NCBI GenBank assembly: GCA_944392315.1
Contig: CALXWH010000020.1
Span: 29,920 to 93,919, forward strand
DNA: 64,000 nucleotides
Source of the DNA: an uncultured Alphaproteobacteria bacterium
Lineage (GTDB): Bacteria; Pseudomonadota; Alphaproteobacteria; RF32; CAG-239
Reading direction: 5' to 3'
The notes beneath the pieces were generated by a model. The model saw only the letters and a list, made by a program, of their open reading frames with translations. It did not search any database and had not been told where the DNA came from. A program made the position numbers and the translations under genes. Numbering within the stretch: the first letter of the stretch is position 1; every line of letters starts with the position of its first letter. This document shows positions 44,258 through 51,891 of the stretch, piece after piece.

Positions 44258-45051
44258 TGTTTTAAATGGGGGGCGTGCTAAAGGCAACTTGTTGCCGCGG
44301 ACTTTTAGTCGTACCGGTAAGTGGACGATGGGTTTGGGGCGTGTACACCGCGCTTCAAAATCTGCTATGAGCACCGCCCTTTATCCCACCCATTGCAAAA
44401 ACAGGAGCGGAAGCATAACGATCCTGTTTTTCTGTTTGGCAACTTGTTGGTGCACTTGTGCACGCTTACTTTAGTCCTTTATGGGGGCAAGGTTGGTGCG
44501 AAACCGCGGGCTTCTTATTTTGTTGCGGTGGGGGCGTGCTTGTTGCCGCGGACTTAGTTCTTTAAGGGGCGAAGTTTTGGACGCAACGCTCGGGCTTCTT
44601 ATTTTGTTGCGGTGGGGGCTTGCACCCGTTTAACTTAGTCCTTTATGTGGCAAGGTTGGTGCGAAACCGCGGGATTATACCTCTTTGCCGAGCTTTTTTA
44701 TCTTCCTTGGCAAAGGGGGAAAATGGTGGCGGTGTGTGATTAAAAGTCGCAAAGTTCTCCTTTGTTGCTGAGCCTTTTCTTTTTCTATCCAAAGGGATGA
44801 GATGGAGATTGGGTGTTTAAATACCGATAGTTCTTAGAGGCGCTGAAGCAGCTGCCCTTCGGGGCGTTGAAAACATCGTTTTCAACGGTGGATGAATGAT
44901 TGATGAAAGCCGTTTGGAGAGGAATTTTAATCCGATTGTCTTATTGGTGAGATGAAACTGTTGTCCTTCGGGGCAAGTTTGCCCTCGCAAACTTGTTTGC
45001 TTGTTTTTTGAGGAGGCTCTTTGGTAAAGGTGGCGGTAGAGCTTTTTTAAG

Positions 45052-45080
45052 TTGCGCAATTTCCTTTTTTGTGCTATTCT
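45052..45080 (+). promoter_or_regulatory. Family promoter of the 45112 gene
   Basis: TTGCGC, 17-base spacer, TATTCT, then CTTTTTATGTTAGG. Confidence 0.65.
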
Positions 45081-45111
45081 CTTTTTATGTTAGGTTCGTG
45101 GGCGAGAATAA

Positions 45112-46704
45112 ATGTTTGTAGATATTGAAAATCCTAAATCTCCATTGAAAGTTGCTAATATTTTGACGGCGTATGATAAAGGCGTGGTTGTTAAAGGTGT
45201 GCGCCAATCTCCCAAAAAACTGACGCCGGAAGTTTGTTTGGATATTCTTAAATCTACAAACTATCCGCGGTGTATTAGGGATATCCTTCAACTTATTGCT
45301 AAATTGCCGGATGAGGAACAAGCCCAATTCAAAGATGTGGTGCTAGCGACTTTTGATAACCGTGAACAGCCGGAGCCTATTTTTCAATTAGGGCAAGAAA
45401 TAGCTGAAAAATCCGGCTATGGAATAGAATTTGCGCAAGCTCAAAAATTTAAAGAAGGATTGTTTTTGTCTTCTGATGTGGTGGCTCTGAAAGGTCTGGT
45501 ATGCGAGGAAAGTGAGTTTACAAATGAAGACTTTAGCGCGTATGATAAAGTGATTTTTTTGAGTGATAAAAAAATTCAATTTGGCGCATATGTGAAGTTT
45601 CCCAAAAATATGGAAATTCCTAACTCGTCAGAAGTTTCTTTTTTTGAACAGAAAGAATGGACAACTTCAAGATGTAATTTTGAAGGTGTGCAAAGTATTC
45701 GCTTTAAAGACGGGGCAAAGGTTAATTTGAAAGGTGCAAAAAATTTACCTCCTAATCTTGATATTTCAATGTGTGATGAGGTGGATTTATCGCAATGTAA
45801 TTTGAGAGAACAACCAAATCTTCGTTTTAAAGACGGTGCTAAGGTTAATTTGAGTTATGCGGAAAATTTACCGCCAAATATAGATTTTTCTCAATGTTTA
45901 GAGGTTGATTTAAGTCAGTGCGATTTGAGCGAACAGCCTAATCTTTGCTTTAAAGAAGGAGCCAAGGTTTATTTGATTGGGGCGAAAAATTTACCGGCCA
46001 ATTTGGATTTTTCTTGCTGCGATGAAGTTGATTTAACTTGGTGTGATTTGAGTGAACAGCCTAATCTTTGCTTTAAAGAAGGTGCCAAGGTTTATTTGGA
46101 TGGGGCGAAAAATTTACCGACAAATTTGGATTTTTCTTGCTGTGATGAGGTGGATTTGCAAGGTTGTGATTTAAGTGGACAGCCTAATCTTCGTTTTAAA
46201 GACGGCGCAAAGATTGACTTGTGCGATGCTTATTATTTACCGGAAAATCTTGATTTTTCTCAATGTTCCGAAGTTAATTTAAGTTACTGTGATTTGAGTG
46301 AACAGCCTAATCTTCGTTTTAAATATGGGGCAAAGATTGACTTGCGCCATGCTTATCATTTACCGGCAAATTTGGATTTTTCTTGCTGCGATGAAGTTTA
46401 TTTAACTTGGTGTGATTTGAGTGAACAGCCTAATCTTCGTTTTAAAGATGGGGCAAAGGTTTATTTGACCGGAACTGAAAATTTACCTCCTAATCTTGAT
46501 GTTTCTTGTTGTGATGAGGTTGATTTAGATTTGTGTGATTTGAGTGCGGTTAAAAAGTTGATTTTCAAAAATCGTCAGCAGATGAAAAAAAGTCATGCCA
46601 TACTTCCTGATAGGTGGAAAGGGAAACTCGTCTTTGCCGATGAACAACCAGAACCTCCTTCTTTAGGTTTGGCAATGTCCGCAAAAGCTAAAGGCGGGCG
46701 GTAG
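45112..46704 (+). CDS. LRR-like family protein, 7 repeat units
   Basis: 530 residues, the nearest relative of the 19420 protein: the N-terminal 150 residues are nearly colinear (MFVDIENPKSPLK, NYPRCIRDIL, EKSGYGIEFAQ, FTNEDFSAYDKVIFLSDKK). Seven 41-residue units occupy about 196-482, with the alternating halves FKDGAKVNLSYAENLP and IDFSQCLEVDLSQCDL. The C-terminal cap carries FKNRQQ and DRWKGKLVF. No signal peptide, membrane segment or catalytic motif. The gene sits inside the second copy of the duplicated cassette. Confidence 0.8.
   Translation: MFVDIENPKSPLKVANILTAYDKGVVVKGVRQSPKKLTPEVCLDILKSTNYPRCIRDILQLIAKLPDEEQAQFKDVVLATFDNREQPEPIFQLGQEIAEKSGYGIEFAQAQKFKEGLFLSSDVVALKGLVCEESEFTNEDFSAYDKVIFLSDKKIQFGAYVKFPKNMEIPNSSEVSFFEQKEWTTSRCNFEGVQSIRFKDGAKVNLKGAKNLPPNLDISMCDEVDLSQCNLREQPNLRFKDGAKVNLSYAENLPPNIDFSQCLEVDLSQCDLSEQPNLCFKEGAKVYLIGAKNLPANLDFSCCDEVDLTWCDLSEQPNLCFKEGAKVYLDGAKNLPTNLDFSCCDEVDLQGCDLSGQPNLRFKDGAKIDLCDAYYLPENLDFSQCSEVNLSYCDLSEQPNLRFKYGAKIDLRHAYHLPANLDFSCCDEVYLTWCDLSEQPNLRFKDGAKVYLTGTENLPPNLDVSCCDEVDLDLCDLSAVKKLIFKNRQQMKKSHAILPDRWKGKLVFADEQPEPPSLGLAMSAKAKGGR
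45697..46557 (+). repeat. Seven 123-bp coding repeats
   Basis: In-frame 123-base units. The third and fourth (about 45943-46188) are the most similar to each other, suggesting recent unit duplication. Confidence 0.85.
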
Positions 46705-46767
46705 AGCTTTTTTAAGTTGCACAAGTCCGTTCTTTGTTTTTTTGGGGCGGTTATTTCTCTATTTGAT

Positions 46768-47148
46768 TTAGCGGGCTAAAATGTTGCGGGTGAGCCATAC
46801 GGCGGCGAATATCGCACTGACGCCAAACAAAACCGAGCTTGTCATATACACAAAGCATTTGCCGAATTCCGCTTTGTTGATTAAGCTGACACTCTCTAAG
46901 CCAAAGGTGGAAAAGGTTGTAAATGCGCCCAGAAATCCCGTTGCTATCAATAATTTCAGTTCGCTTGGTAAATTTGCTTTGAGCGTGAAAATTTCTGTTA
47001 TCATCCCCATTAAAAAGCAACCGACAATATTGGTGCATAATGTCGCGGTCGGGAAGTTCATACTCTTACTTGCCAGACCTAAACTCAAACTGTATCTTGC
47101 CAATGCGCCCAAAGCACCGCCCAGGGAAATGTACAATATGTTTAGCAT
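46768..47148 (-). CDS. crcB: Fluoride channel CrcB/Fluc
   Basis: 126-residue four-helix membrane protein that forms a dual-topology dimeric channel and exports fluoride. Signatures are GGALGALARYSLS near residue 9, a conserved Asn in TLCTNIVGCFLMG near 39, and GFLGAFTTFSTF near 71 (the phenylalanine box). AAAGGA precedes the ATG. I looked for a fluoride riboswitch in the 120 bases upstream and saw none. Confidence 0.93.
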   Translation of the reverse strand: MLNILYISLGGALGALARYSLSLGLASKSMNFPTATLCTNIVGCFLMGMITEIFTLKANLPSELKLLIATGFLGAFTTFSTFGLESVSLINKAEFGKCFVYMTSSVLFGVSAIFAAVWLTRNILAR

Positions 47149-47223
47149 TTTTTATCCTTTTGTTTTTATGATTTTTCGCACTTTAGGTCTGCTTTGTTTG
47201 AAATGCAAGTGTTTTTATATAAA

Positions 47224-47258
47224 AAGCACCGTCTTCTTTTGTTGAAGAGCGGTGCTGT
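47224..47258 (-). terminator. Terminator of the 47268 gene
   Basis: On the minus strand AGCACCGCTCTTC pairs with GAAGACGGTGCT, followed by TTTTTAT. Confidence 0.8.
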
Positions 47259-47267
47259 TTTGGTACC

Positions 47268-48035
47268 TTACTGTGCGGTTGCGACGGTGTTCTCTTTTGA
47301 GAGCCGGGCGGCACGATTGGCTTGATGTTCTTCCATTTTGGCTTTGGCGTAACGGCTGATGTGCCATTTTTTCAAAAAAGCTTTGGTGAGCTCGGGACGG
47401 TTTATCTCTAACATTTTTATCTGGTTTTTCTTTTGCAAGCAGTAGCGCTTGTTATATAGGATAAACAATGCAAAATTTTCCGGCTTTAACAACAGGCTTT
47501 CCACACTCGGCGATAAGTAGCGATATTGAATATAAATTTCAAATTGCGCCCGATATTGCGGCTGTAAAAGCTGGATTTGAAACTCTTTGGAAAGAGTGTA
47601 ATTTTGCAGGCATTTGACTAATACCTTTTTATTTTCCGGCTTTAATAACAGATTTTCTGCTTCTCGGTTCAGATAATTGCCGTTGGCCAGATAGGTTTCA
47701 AACTGCAGAAGATGTTGCGGGCTGATGAGTTCCGATAAAAGCTCTTTTTTGAGCCTTAGCTTGGAGGTATAGAGCTTGAAGGCGCCAATATATTCATCTT
47801 CCATCATCAATCTTTGGGTTGAGGCAGAAAGCCAGTTGTCATTGGCGATATTGGCGGCCAATAATTCTCGCGATGTGGCTTTCAATAGTTCCGGCTCTAC
47901 CGTAGGATGAATAAAATGTTTTTGAATATATTGTTTGAATAAGGCTACTTCTCCCAGTCCAATCAGTTGGCGTTGGGCTTCTAGGGGAAGTGTTTCACCT
48001 TTCTCCACCATAAAGCGTAATTTTTTGATGTTCAT
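47268..48035 (-). CDS. Helical repeat protein
   Basis: 255 residues made of about six helical repeats of roughly 31-33 residues, with motifs such as AENLLLKPENKKVLVKCLQN, QIQLLQPQYRAQFEIYIQ and VESLLLKPENFALFILYN. This suggests an alpha-solenoid binding protein. There is no signal peptide or membrane segment. I do not recognise the family. Its style recalls the leucine-rich helical C-terminus of the frameshifted 61923 gene, but I cannot show homology. Confidence 0.65.
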   Translation of the reverse strand: MNIKKLRFMVEKGETLPLEAQRQLIGLGEVALFKQYIQKHFIHPTVEPELLKATSRELLAANIANDNWLSASTQRLMMEDEYIGAFKLYTSKLRLKKELLSELISPQHLLQFETYLANGNYLNREAENLLLKPENKKVLVKCLQNYTLSKEFQIQLLQPQYRAQFEIYIQYRYLSPSVESLLLKPENFALFILYNKRYCLQKKNQIKMLEINRPELTKAFLKKWHISRYAKAKMEEHQANRAARLSKENTVATAQ

Positions 48036-48208
48036 AATTGTAGAATTTAATGGTTAGACATAAAAATAAATAAGTAGCGTTAGTCTAGCAAAGCGTTTCT
48101 CTTTTGGCAAGGGATTTTTTGTTTGCATTTAAAACGTGCATATTTGCCACAAACATATTGTCATATTCTCCTTTTCCCCCTATAGAAAAAAACAAAAGGA
48201 GAGTTATC

Positions 48209-50179
48209 ATGTCTATTCGGGTTTTGCCATCTAATCTTGTCAATCAAATTGCCGCGGGGGAAGTTATTGAGCGGCCGGCTTCGGTGATTAAAGAGTTGGT
48301 AGAAAATTCTCTTGATGCCGGAGCAACGCGGATTGAGGTGACACTCAAAGCCGGCGGTAAAACCTTGATTGTGGTGGAAGACGACGGCAAGGGCATGGAT
48401 AACAAAGATTTGGCGATGGCGGTGGAACGGCATGCTACTTCAAAACTGCCGTCCGATGATTTGTTTAATATTCAATTTTTGGGGTTCCGAGGCGAGGCTC
48501 TTCCTTCTATTGCTTCTGTTTCCAAGATGAAAATTTCTACCCGTCAGGCCGAGGATGACAGCGGATGGGAGCTTGAAATTAACGGCGGTGTGAAGGGGGA
48601 AATTAAACCTTGTGCCAAGCCCAAAGGCACGCGTATTGAAGTGCGCGACCTCTTTTATGCCACGCCGGCGCGGTTGAAATTCCTCAAAGCCGACAGTGCC
48701 GAAGCGGGGGCTTGCGCCGATATTATCTCTCGTATTGCTTTGGCGAACCCGGATGTGTCATTTTATCTTTATGTGGATGAGAAAAAGAAAATTGCGCTTT
48801 CGGCCTCTTCGGGAGATTTGTTTGATGCGCGTTTACGTCGGGCTTCTGAAGTGATGGGGCGTGAATTTTCTGAAAATGCGCTCCAAGTGCAGGGGCAACG
48901 CGACGGAATGTCACTTTCCGGTTTGGTTAGTCTGCCGACTTATAACAAGGCTAACACCCTCTCGCAATATCTCTTTGTCAACAATCGTCCGGTGCGCGAT
49001 AAACTGCTTCTCGGCGCGCTTAAAGGCGCTTATGCCGGTGTGTTGGAAAATTCTCGTTATCCGGCGTGTGTCCTCTTTTTGGAAGTGGACCCGATGTATG
49101 TTGATGTTAACGTGCACCCCACCAAAGCCGAAGTGCGCTTTTTTGACCAACAAGGGGTGCGCTCGCTCCTCGTCGGAGCTATTCGTCATGCGTTGCTTGA
49201 GGGCGATAAACGCAGTGCCGATAAACTTGACCTTAACTCGTTGGTGGATGATTTTATCCCTGAAAACGGGTGTGATCATGTCAGCACTTCTTCTGCTGCA
49301 ACAGATGTTTCGGTTTCAGGGGCAGGCGTTGATGAAGATGAGGAGTTGTCTGTCCATCGTCGTCCTTTTAGCAGTGGGGCTTCTTTCTCATTAGGAGATT
49401 TTTCTCGCTCTTCTTCCGCATATACTTCATATCCATCGTCTCGGGCAACTTCCTCTTATTCTCCCCAACGGGCTTATCCGTCGTTTCAAAGTCGTCCGGT
49501 TTCAGGCTTTGCTTCTCGCACAACCGCCGTTATTCCTGATTTGGAGCGCAAATTCTCGGTCAAAACCGAAGAGGACTACGCGCCTTCTTCTGATGAAGAT
49601 ATCGGGCCGCTTGGTGTCGCTAAGGCGCAATTTCATGATACCTATATCTTGGCGCAAGCCGAAGACGCGCTCATCCTTGTTGACCAACACGCCGCCCATG
49701 AACGCATCGTTCTTGAAAAATTAAAGGCGGCAATGACTTCCGGCGAGCGTCTTCCTTCGCAACTTTTGCTCCTTCCTGAAGTGGTGGATTTATCCTTAAC
49801 TCAAAAAGCCGCACTTTCCGGTGAATATGATAATTTGGCCAAACTCGGGCTCGTGGTGGAAGATTTTGGCGCGGGCGTTATGGTGCGCGAAGTGCCGGCA
49901 CTGCTTAAAGACGCCTCTGTCAAAAAGATGATTGTGGATTTGGCTGATGAAATGGCAGAGTGGGGCGCAACGACCGTTGTTGAAGATAAAATCAACCATA
50001 TTGCCGCCACAATGGCTTGTCATGGGTCGGTGCGGGCCGGACGTCGTCTTAATTTGGCGGAAATGAACCATCTGCTTCGCGAAATGGAGCGCACGCCTCA
50101 TTCTGCCCAATGCAACCACGGGCGGCCGACGTATGTGAGGTTGGAGGTTGGGGATTTGGAGCGTCTTTTCCACCGTTAA
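48209..50179 (+). CDS. mutL: DNA mismatch repair protein MutL
   Basis: 656-residue mismatch-repair ATPase that links MutS to strand removal. The N-terminal GHKL ATPase has IAAGEVIERPASVIKELVEN, DDGKGMD and GFRGEALPSI, then a Ser-rich linker (about 365-455). The C-terminal dimerisation domain carries DQHAAHERIVLEKL near residue 491, which fits the DQHAx2Ex4E endonuclease motif, so nicking is probably done by MutL itself. I chose the ATG at 48209, nine bases after GGAG; the frame is open about 100 bases upstream but lacks coding character. Confidence 0.95.
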   Translation: MSIRVLPSNLVNQIAAGEVIERPASVIKELVENSLDAGATRIEVTLKAGGKTLIVVEDDGKGMDNKDLAMAVERHATSKLPSDDLFNIQFLGFRGEALPSIASVSKMKISTRQAEDDSGWELEINGGVKGEIKPCAKPKGTRIEVRDLFYATPARLKFLKADSAEAGACADIISRIALANPDVSFYLYVDEKKKIALSASSGDLFDARLRRASEVMGREFSENALQVQGQRDGMSLSGLVSLPTYNKANTLSQYLFVNNRPVRDKLLLGALKGAYAGVLENSRYPACVLFLEVDPMYVDVNVHPTKAEVRFFDQQGVRSLLVGAIRHALLEGDKRSADKLDLNSLVDDFIPENGCDHVSTSSAATDVSVSGAGVDEDEELSVHRRPFSSGASFSLGDFSRSSSAYTSYPSSRATSSYSPQRAYPSFQSRPVSGFASRTTAVIPDLERKFSVKTEEDYAPSSDEDIGPLGVAKAQFHDTYILAQAEDALILVDQHAAHERIVLEKLKAAMTSGERLPSQLLLLPEVVDLSLTQKAALSGEYDNLAKLGLVVEDFGAGVMVREVPALLKDASVKKMIVDLADEMAEWGATTVVEDKINHIAATMACHGSVRAGRRLNLAEMNHLLREMERTPHSAQCNHGRPTYVRLEVGDLERLFHR

Positions 50180-50635
50180 AAAGGGTAAAATTTTGCGATT
50201 GAGTTCGCGGATGGTACTCCACTTTGTCGCGTCATGGTGCACTTGTGCACGCTTCTTTTCGCTCGTGCTCCTCGGGAGACATCCTCGTCTCACTCACAAA
50301 ATTTTCCTCCTTTTTAGAGTGAGGAGCGGTCTTTGCGGGTCGGATGAAATTCATGTACTTCTGTGTACACTAAAATTTCATCCGCCCTTAAGCCCATCTC
50401 TATCTATCCATAATTTTCCTCCTTTTTATGGTGAGGGCAATTTGAGCGTCTAATCGCGGATGGAAGCAGAATTGGCAAAAATCCATGTACCTTTTTGTAC
50501 ACTAGGATTTGGCAACTTGTTGGTGTGCTTGCACACGTTTACTTTAGTTCTTTGAGGTGCAGAGAAAAGAGAAATGCGGGGCAATAGGTAATTTTATGGA
50601 AAATATAAATTGGTTTTTAACAGCCTAATTTGTTC
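50180..50635. repeat. Gene-free spacer with family hairpins
   Basis: Between mutL and the 50696 gene. It holds a GTGCAC-TT-GTGCAC hairpin (50237-50250), two GTAC-core hairpins (50341-50384 with arms CGGATGAAATT/AATTTCATCCG, and 50479-50510 with arms AAATCC/GGATTT), and GTGTGC-TT-GCACAC (50523-50536) followed by TTTACTTTAGTTCTTTG. The arms differ in sequence from those at 18491 and 44142, but pairing is kept. Confidence 0.75.
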
Positions 50636-50664
50636 TTGCGTTATTCTTAAATTTGTGCTATTCT
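50636..50664 (+). promoter_or_regulatory. Family promoter of the 50696-51892 pair
   Basis: TTGCGT, 17-base spacer, TATTCT, then CTTCGCAGTTTAG. Confidence 0.65.
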
Positions 50665-50695
50665 CTTCGCAGTTTAGATGAATGAGTAAACGCAA

Positions 50696-51889
50696 ATGTT
50701 TGTGGATGTTACAAATTTTAAATCGGCGCTTGCGGTGGAGAATATCCTCACTCCCTATAAAAAAGGTAGTTTGTCGCCAGATAAAAAAACACGTCTCCCC
50801 AAAAAGAAAATCACGCCTGAGGTTTGTCTTGAGGTTTTAAAATCTACTAACTATGCACGCAACATCAAAGATATGCTTCAATGTATTGCCGAGCTTCCGT
50901 TTCATGAGCAGGGCGCGTTTAGAGATATTGTTCTTTCTACATTTGAAAGGCGCGAACAGCCCGACGCTGTGATTGAACTCGGTGAAAATATAGCGAAAGC
51001 CAATGGTTACCAAGCCGAATTTGAGGAAGTGAAGCAACCTCAAGAGGGGAAATTTTTACTCTCGTCTTCTGAATTTGCATATGGGTTGGTTTCGGCGGGG
51101 GATTCTTTGGTTGAAGAAGATTTGAAGGGCTATGATAAATTAGTTTGTATTGGCAAGTCTGCTTCGCTCACACGGTTCTCTAAATTGCCACAACTGGATG
51201 TTTCTCAATGTGATGAAGTGAGGCTTAGCTTTTCGGATTTGGCGGGGCAAGATAAACTTTGCTTTAAAAAAGGTAGTGCCGTTTATTTGGATTATGTGAA
51301 AAATTTGCCGGCTCAAATTGATTTTTTACCATGTCTGCATGTTAATTTAGACAGTGTTGATTTGAAAAATTGGAGCAATCACCGTTTTATGCCCGGGGCA
51401 ACCGTTTCTCTTATTTATGCTAAAAATTTGCCTGATGACTTGGATGTTTCTATGTGTCGTGAGGTGGACTTATCCGGTTGTGATTTGAGTAATCAGCCGC
51501 ATCTTCGTTTTGGGGATTTGGCTAAGGTGCGTTTAGTAGATGCTCAAAATTTACCTTCCGGTCTTGATGTGTCTTGCTGCTCCGATGTGAATTTGAGCGG
51601 AGATGACCTTAAAGATATGGATAAATTGGAGTTTCGCGAGGGCGCAACCGTTACTCTTTTGAAAGCTCACCATTTGCCGAAGCTGGTTGACGTTTCAAAA
51701 TGTGATAAGGTTAAAATGTGGCATTGTGATGTGAGTGGGGTGAAACAGTTGATTTTTAAAAATCGCCAACAGCAGGAAGACAGTGAAATTGTTATTCCCA
51801 AAGATTGGAAAGGAAAAATCGTTTATAACGACGCGGCACTCAATCGGTTTGTGCAAAAAATGGGTAAACTCTTTGATAAAGGCTATTGA
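50696..51889 (+). CDS. LRR-like family protein, short member
   Basis: 397 residues. The N-terminal domain of the second subtype (SALAVENILTPYKKGSLSPDKK start, NYARNIKDMLQCIAEL) is nearly identical at DNA level to the next gene. About five 41-residue units follow (YAKNLPDDLDVSMCREVDLS and similar) and then the cap with FKNRQQQ and KDWKGKIVY. No Shine-Dalgarno site is obvious. Its TGA overlaps the start of the 51892 gene, so the two are translationally coupled. Confidence 0.8.
   Translation: MFVDVTNFKSALAVENILTPYKKGSLSPDKKTRLPKKKITPEVCLEVLKSTNYARNIKDMLQCIAELPFHEQGAFRDIVLSTFERREQPDAVIELGENIAKANGYQAEFEEVKQPQEGKFLLSSSEFAYGLVSAGDSLVEEDLKGYDKLVCIGKSASLTRFSKLPQLDVSQCDEVRLSFSDLAGQDKLCFKKGSAVYLDYVKNLPAQIDFLPCLHVNLDSVDLKNWSNHRFMPGATVSLIYAKNLPDDLDVSMCREVDLSGCDLSNQPHLRFGDLAKVRLVDAQNLPSGLDVSCCSDVNLSGDDLKDMDKLEFREGATVTLLKAHHLPKLVDVSKCDKVKMWHCDVSGVKQLIFKNRQQQEDSEIVIPKDWKGKIVYNDAALNRFVQKMGKLFDKGY
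50768..50987 (+). repeat. 220-bp identical tract, copy 1
   Basis: By eye this tract is identical to 51964-52183. It encodes the N-terminal domain from about residue 25 to 97. Similarity drops abruptly after it, within one codon. Confidence 0.8.
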
Positions 51890-51891
51890 TG

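Larger units (their letters stand above)
44114..45111. repeat. Duplicated intergenic cassette, copy B
   Basis: About 1 kb without a gene, matching 18463-19419 in order. Differences are an extra unit of the GGACTTAGT repeat near 44540-44640 and sequence drift near 44780-44850. The final part (AAAGGTGGCGGTAGAGC, then the promoter) again resembles the 3' tail of a family gene, as at 46690. Copies with the same order next to a family gene suggest movement or duplication as a unit. Confidence 0.85.

Noticed and set aside
44016..44474. 152-codon open frame over the end of the PBP1A gene and the cassette
   Set aside because: It starts inside the PBP1A gene in another frame and continues through terminator hairpins.
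47149..47267. Fluoride riboswitch upstream of crcB
   Set aside because: No conserved riboswitch core was found in the short leader; only a ribosome site and the terminator of the neighbouring gene are seen.
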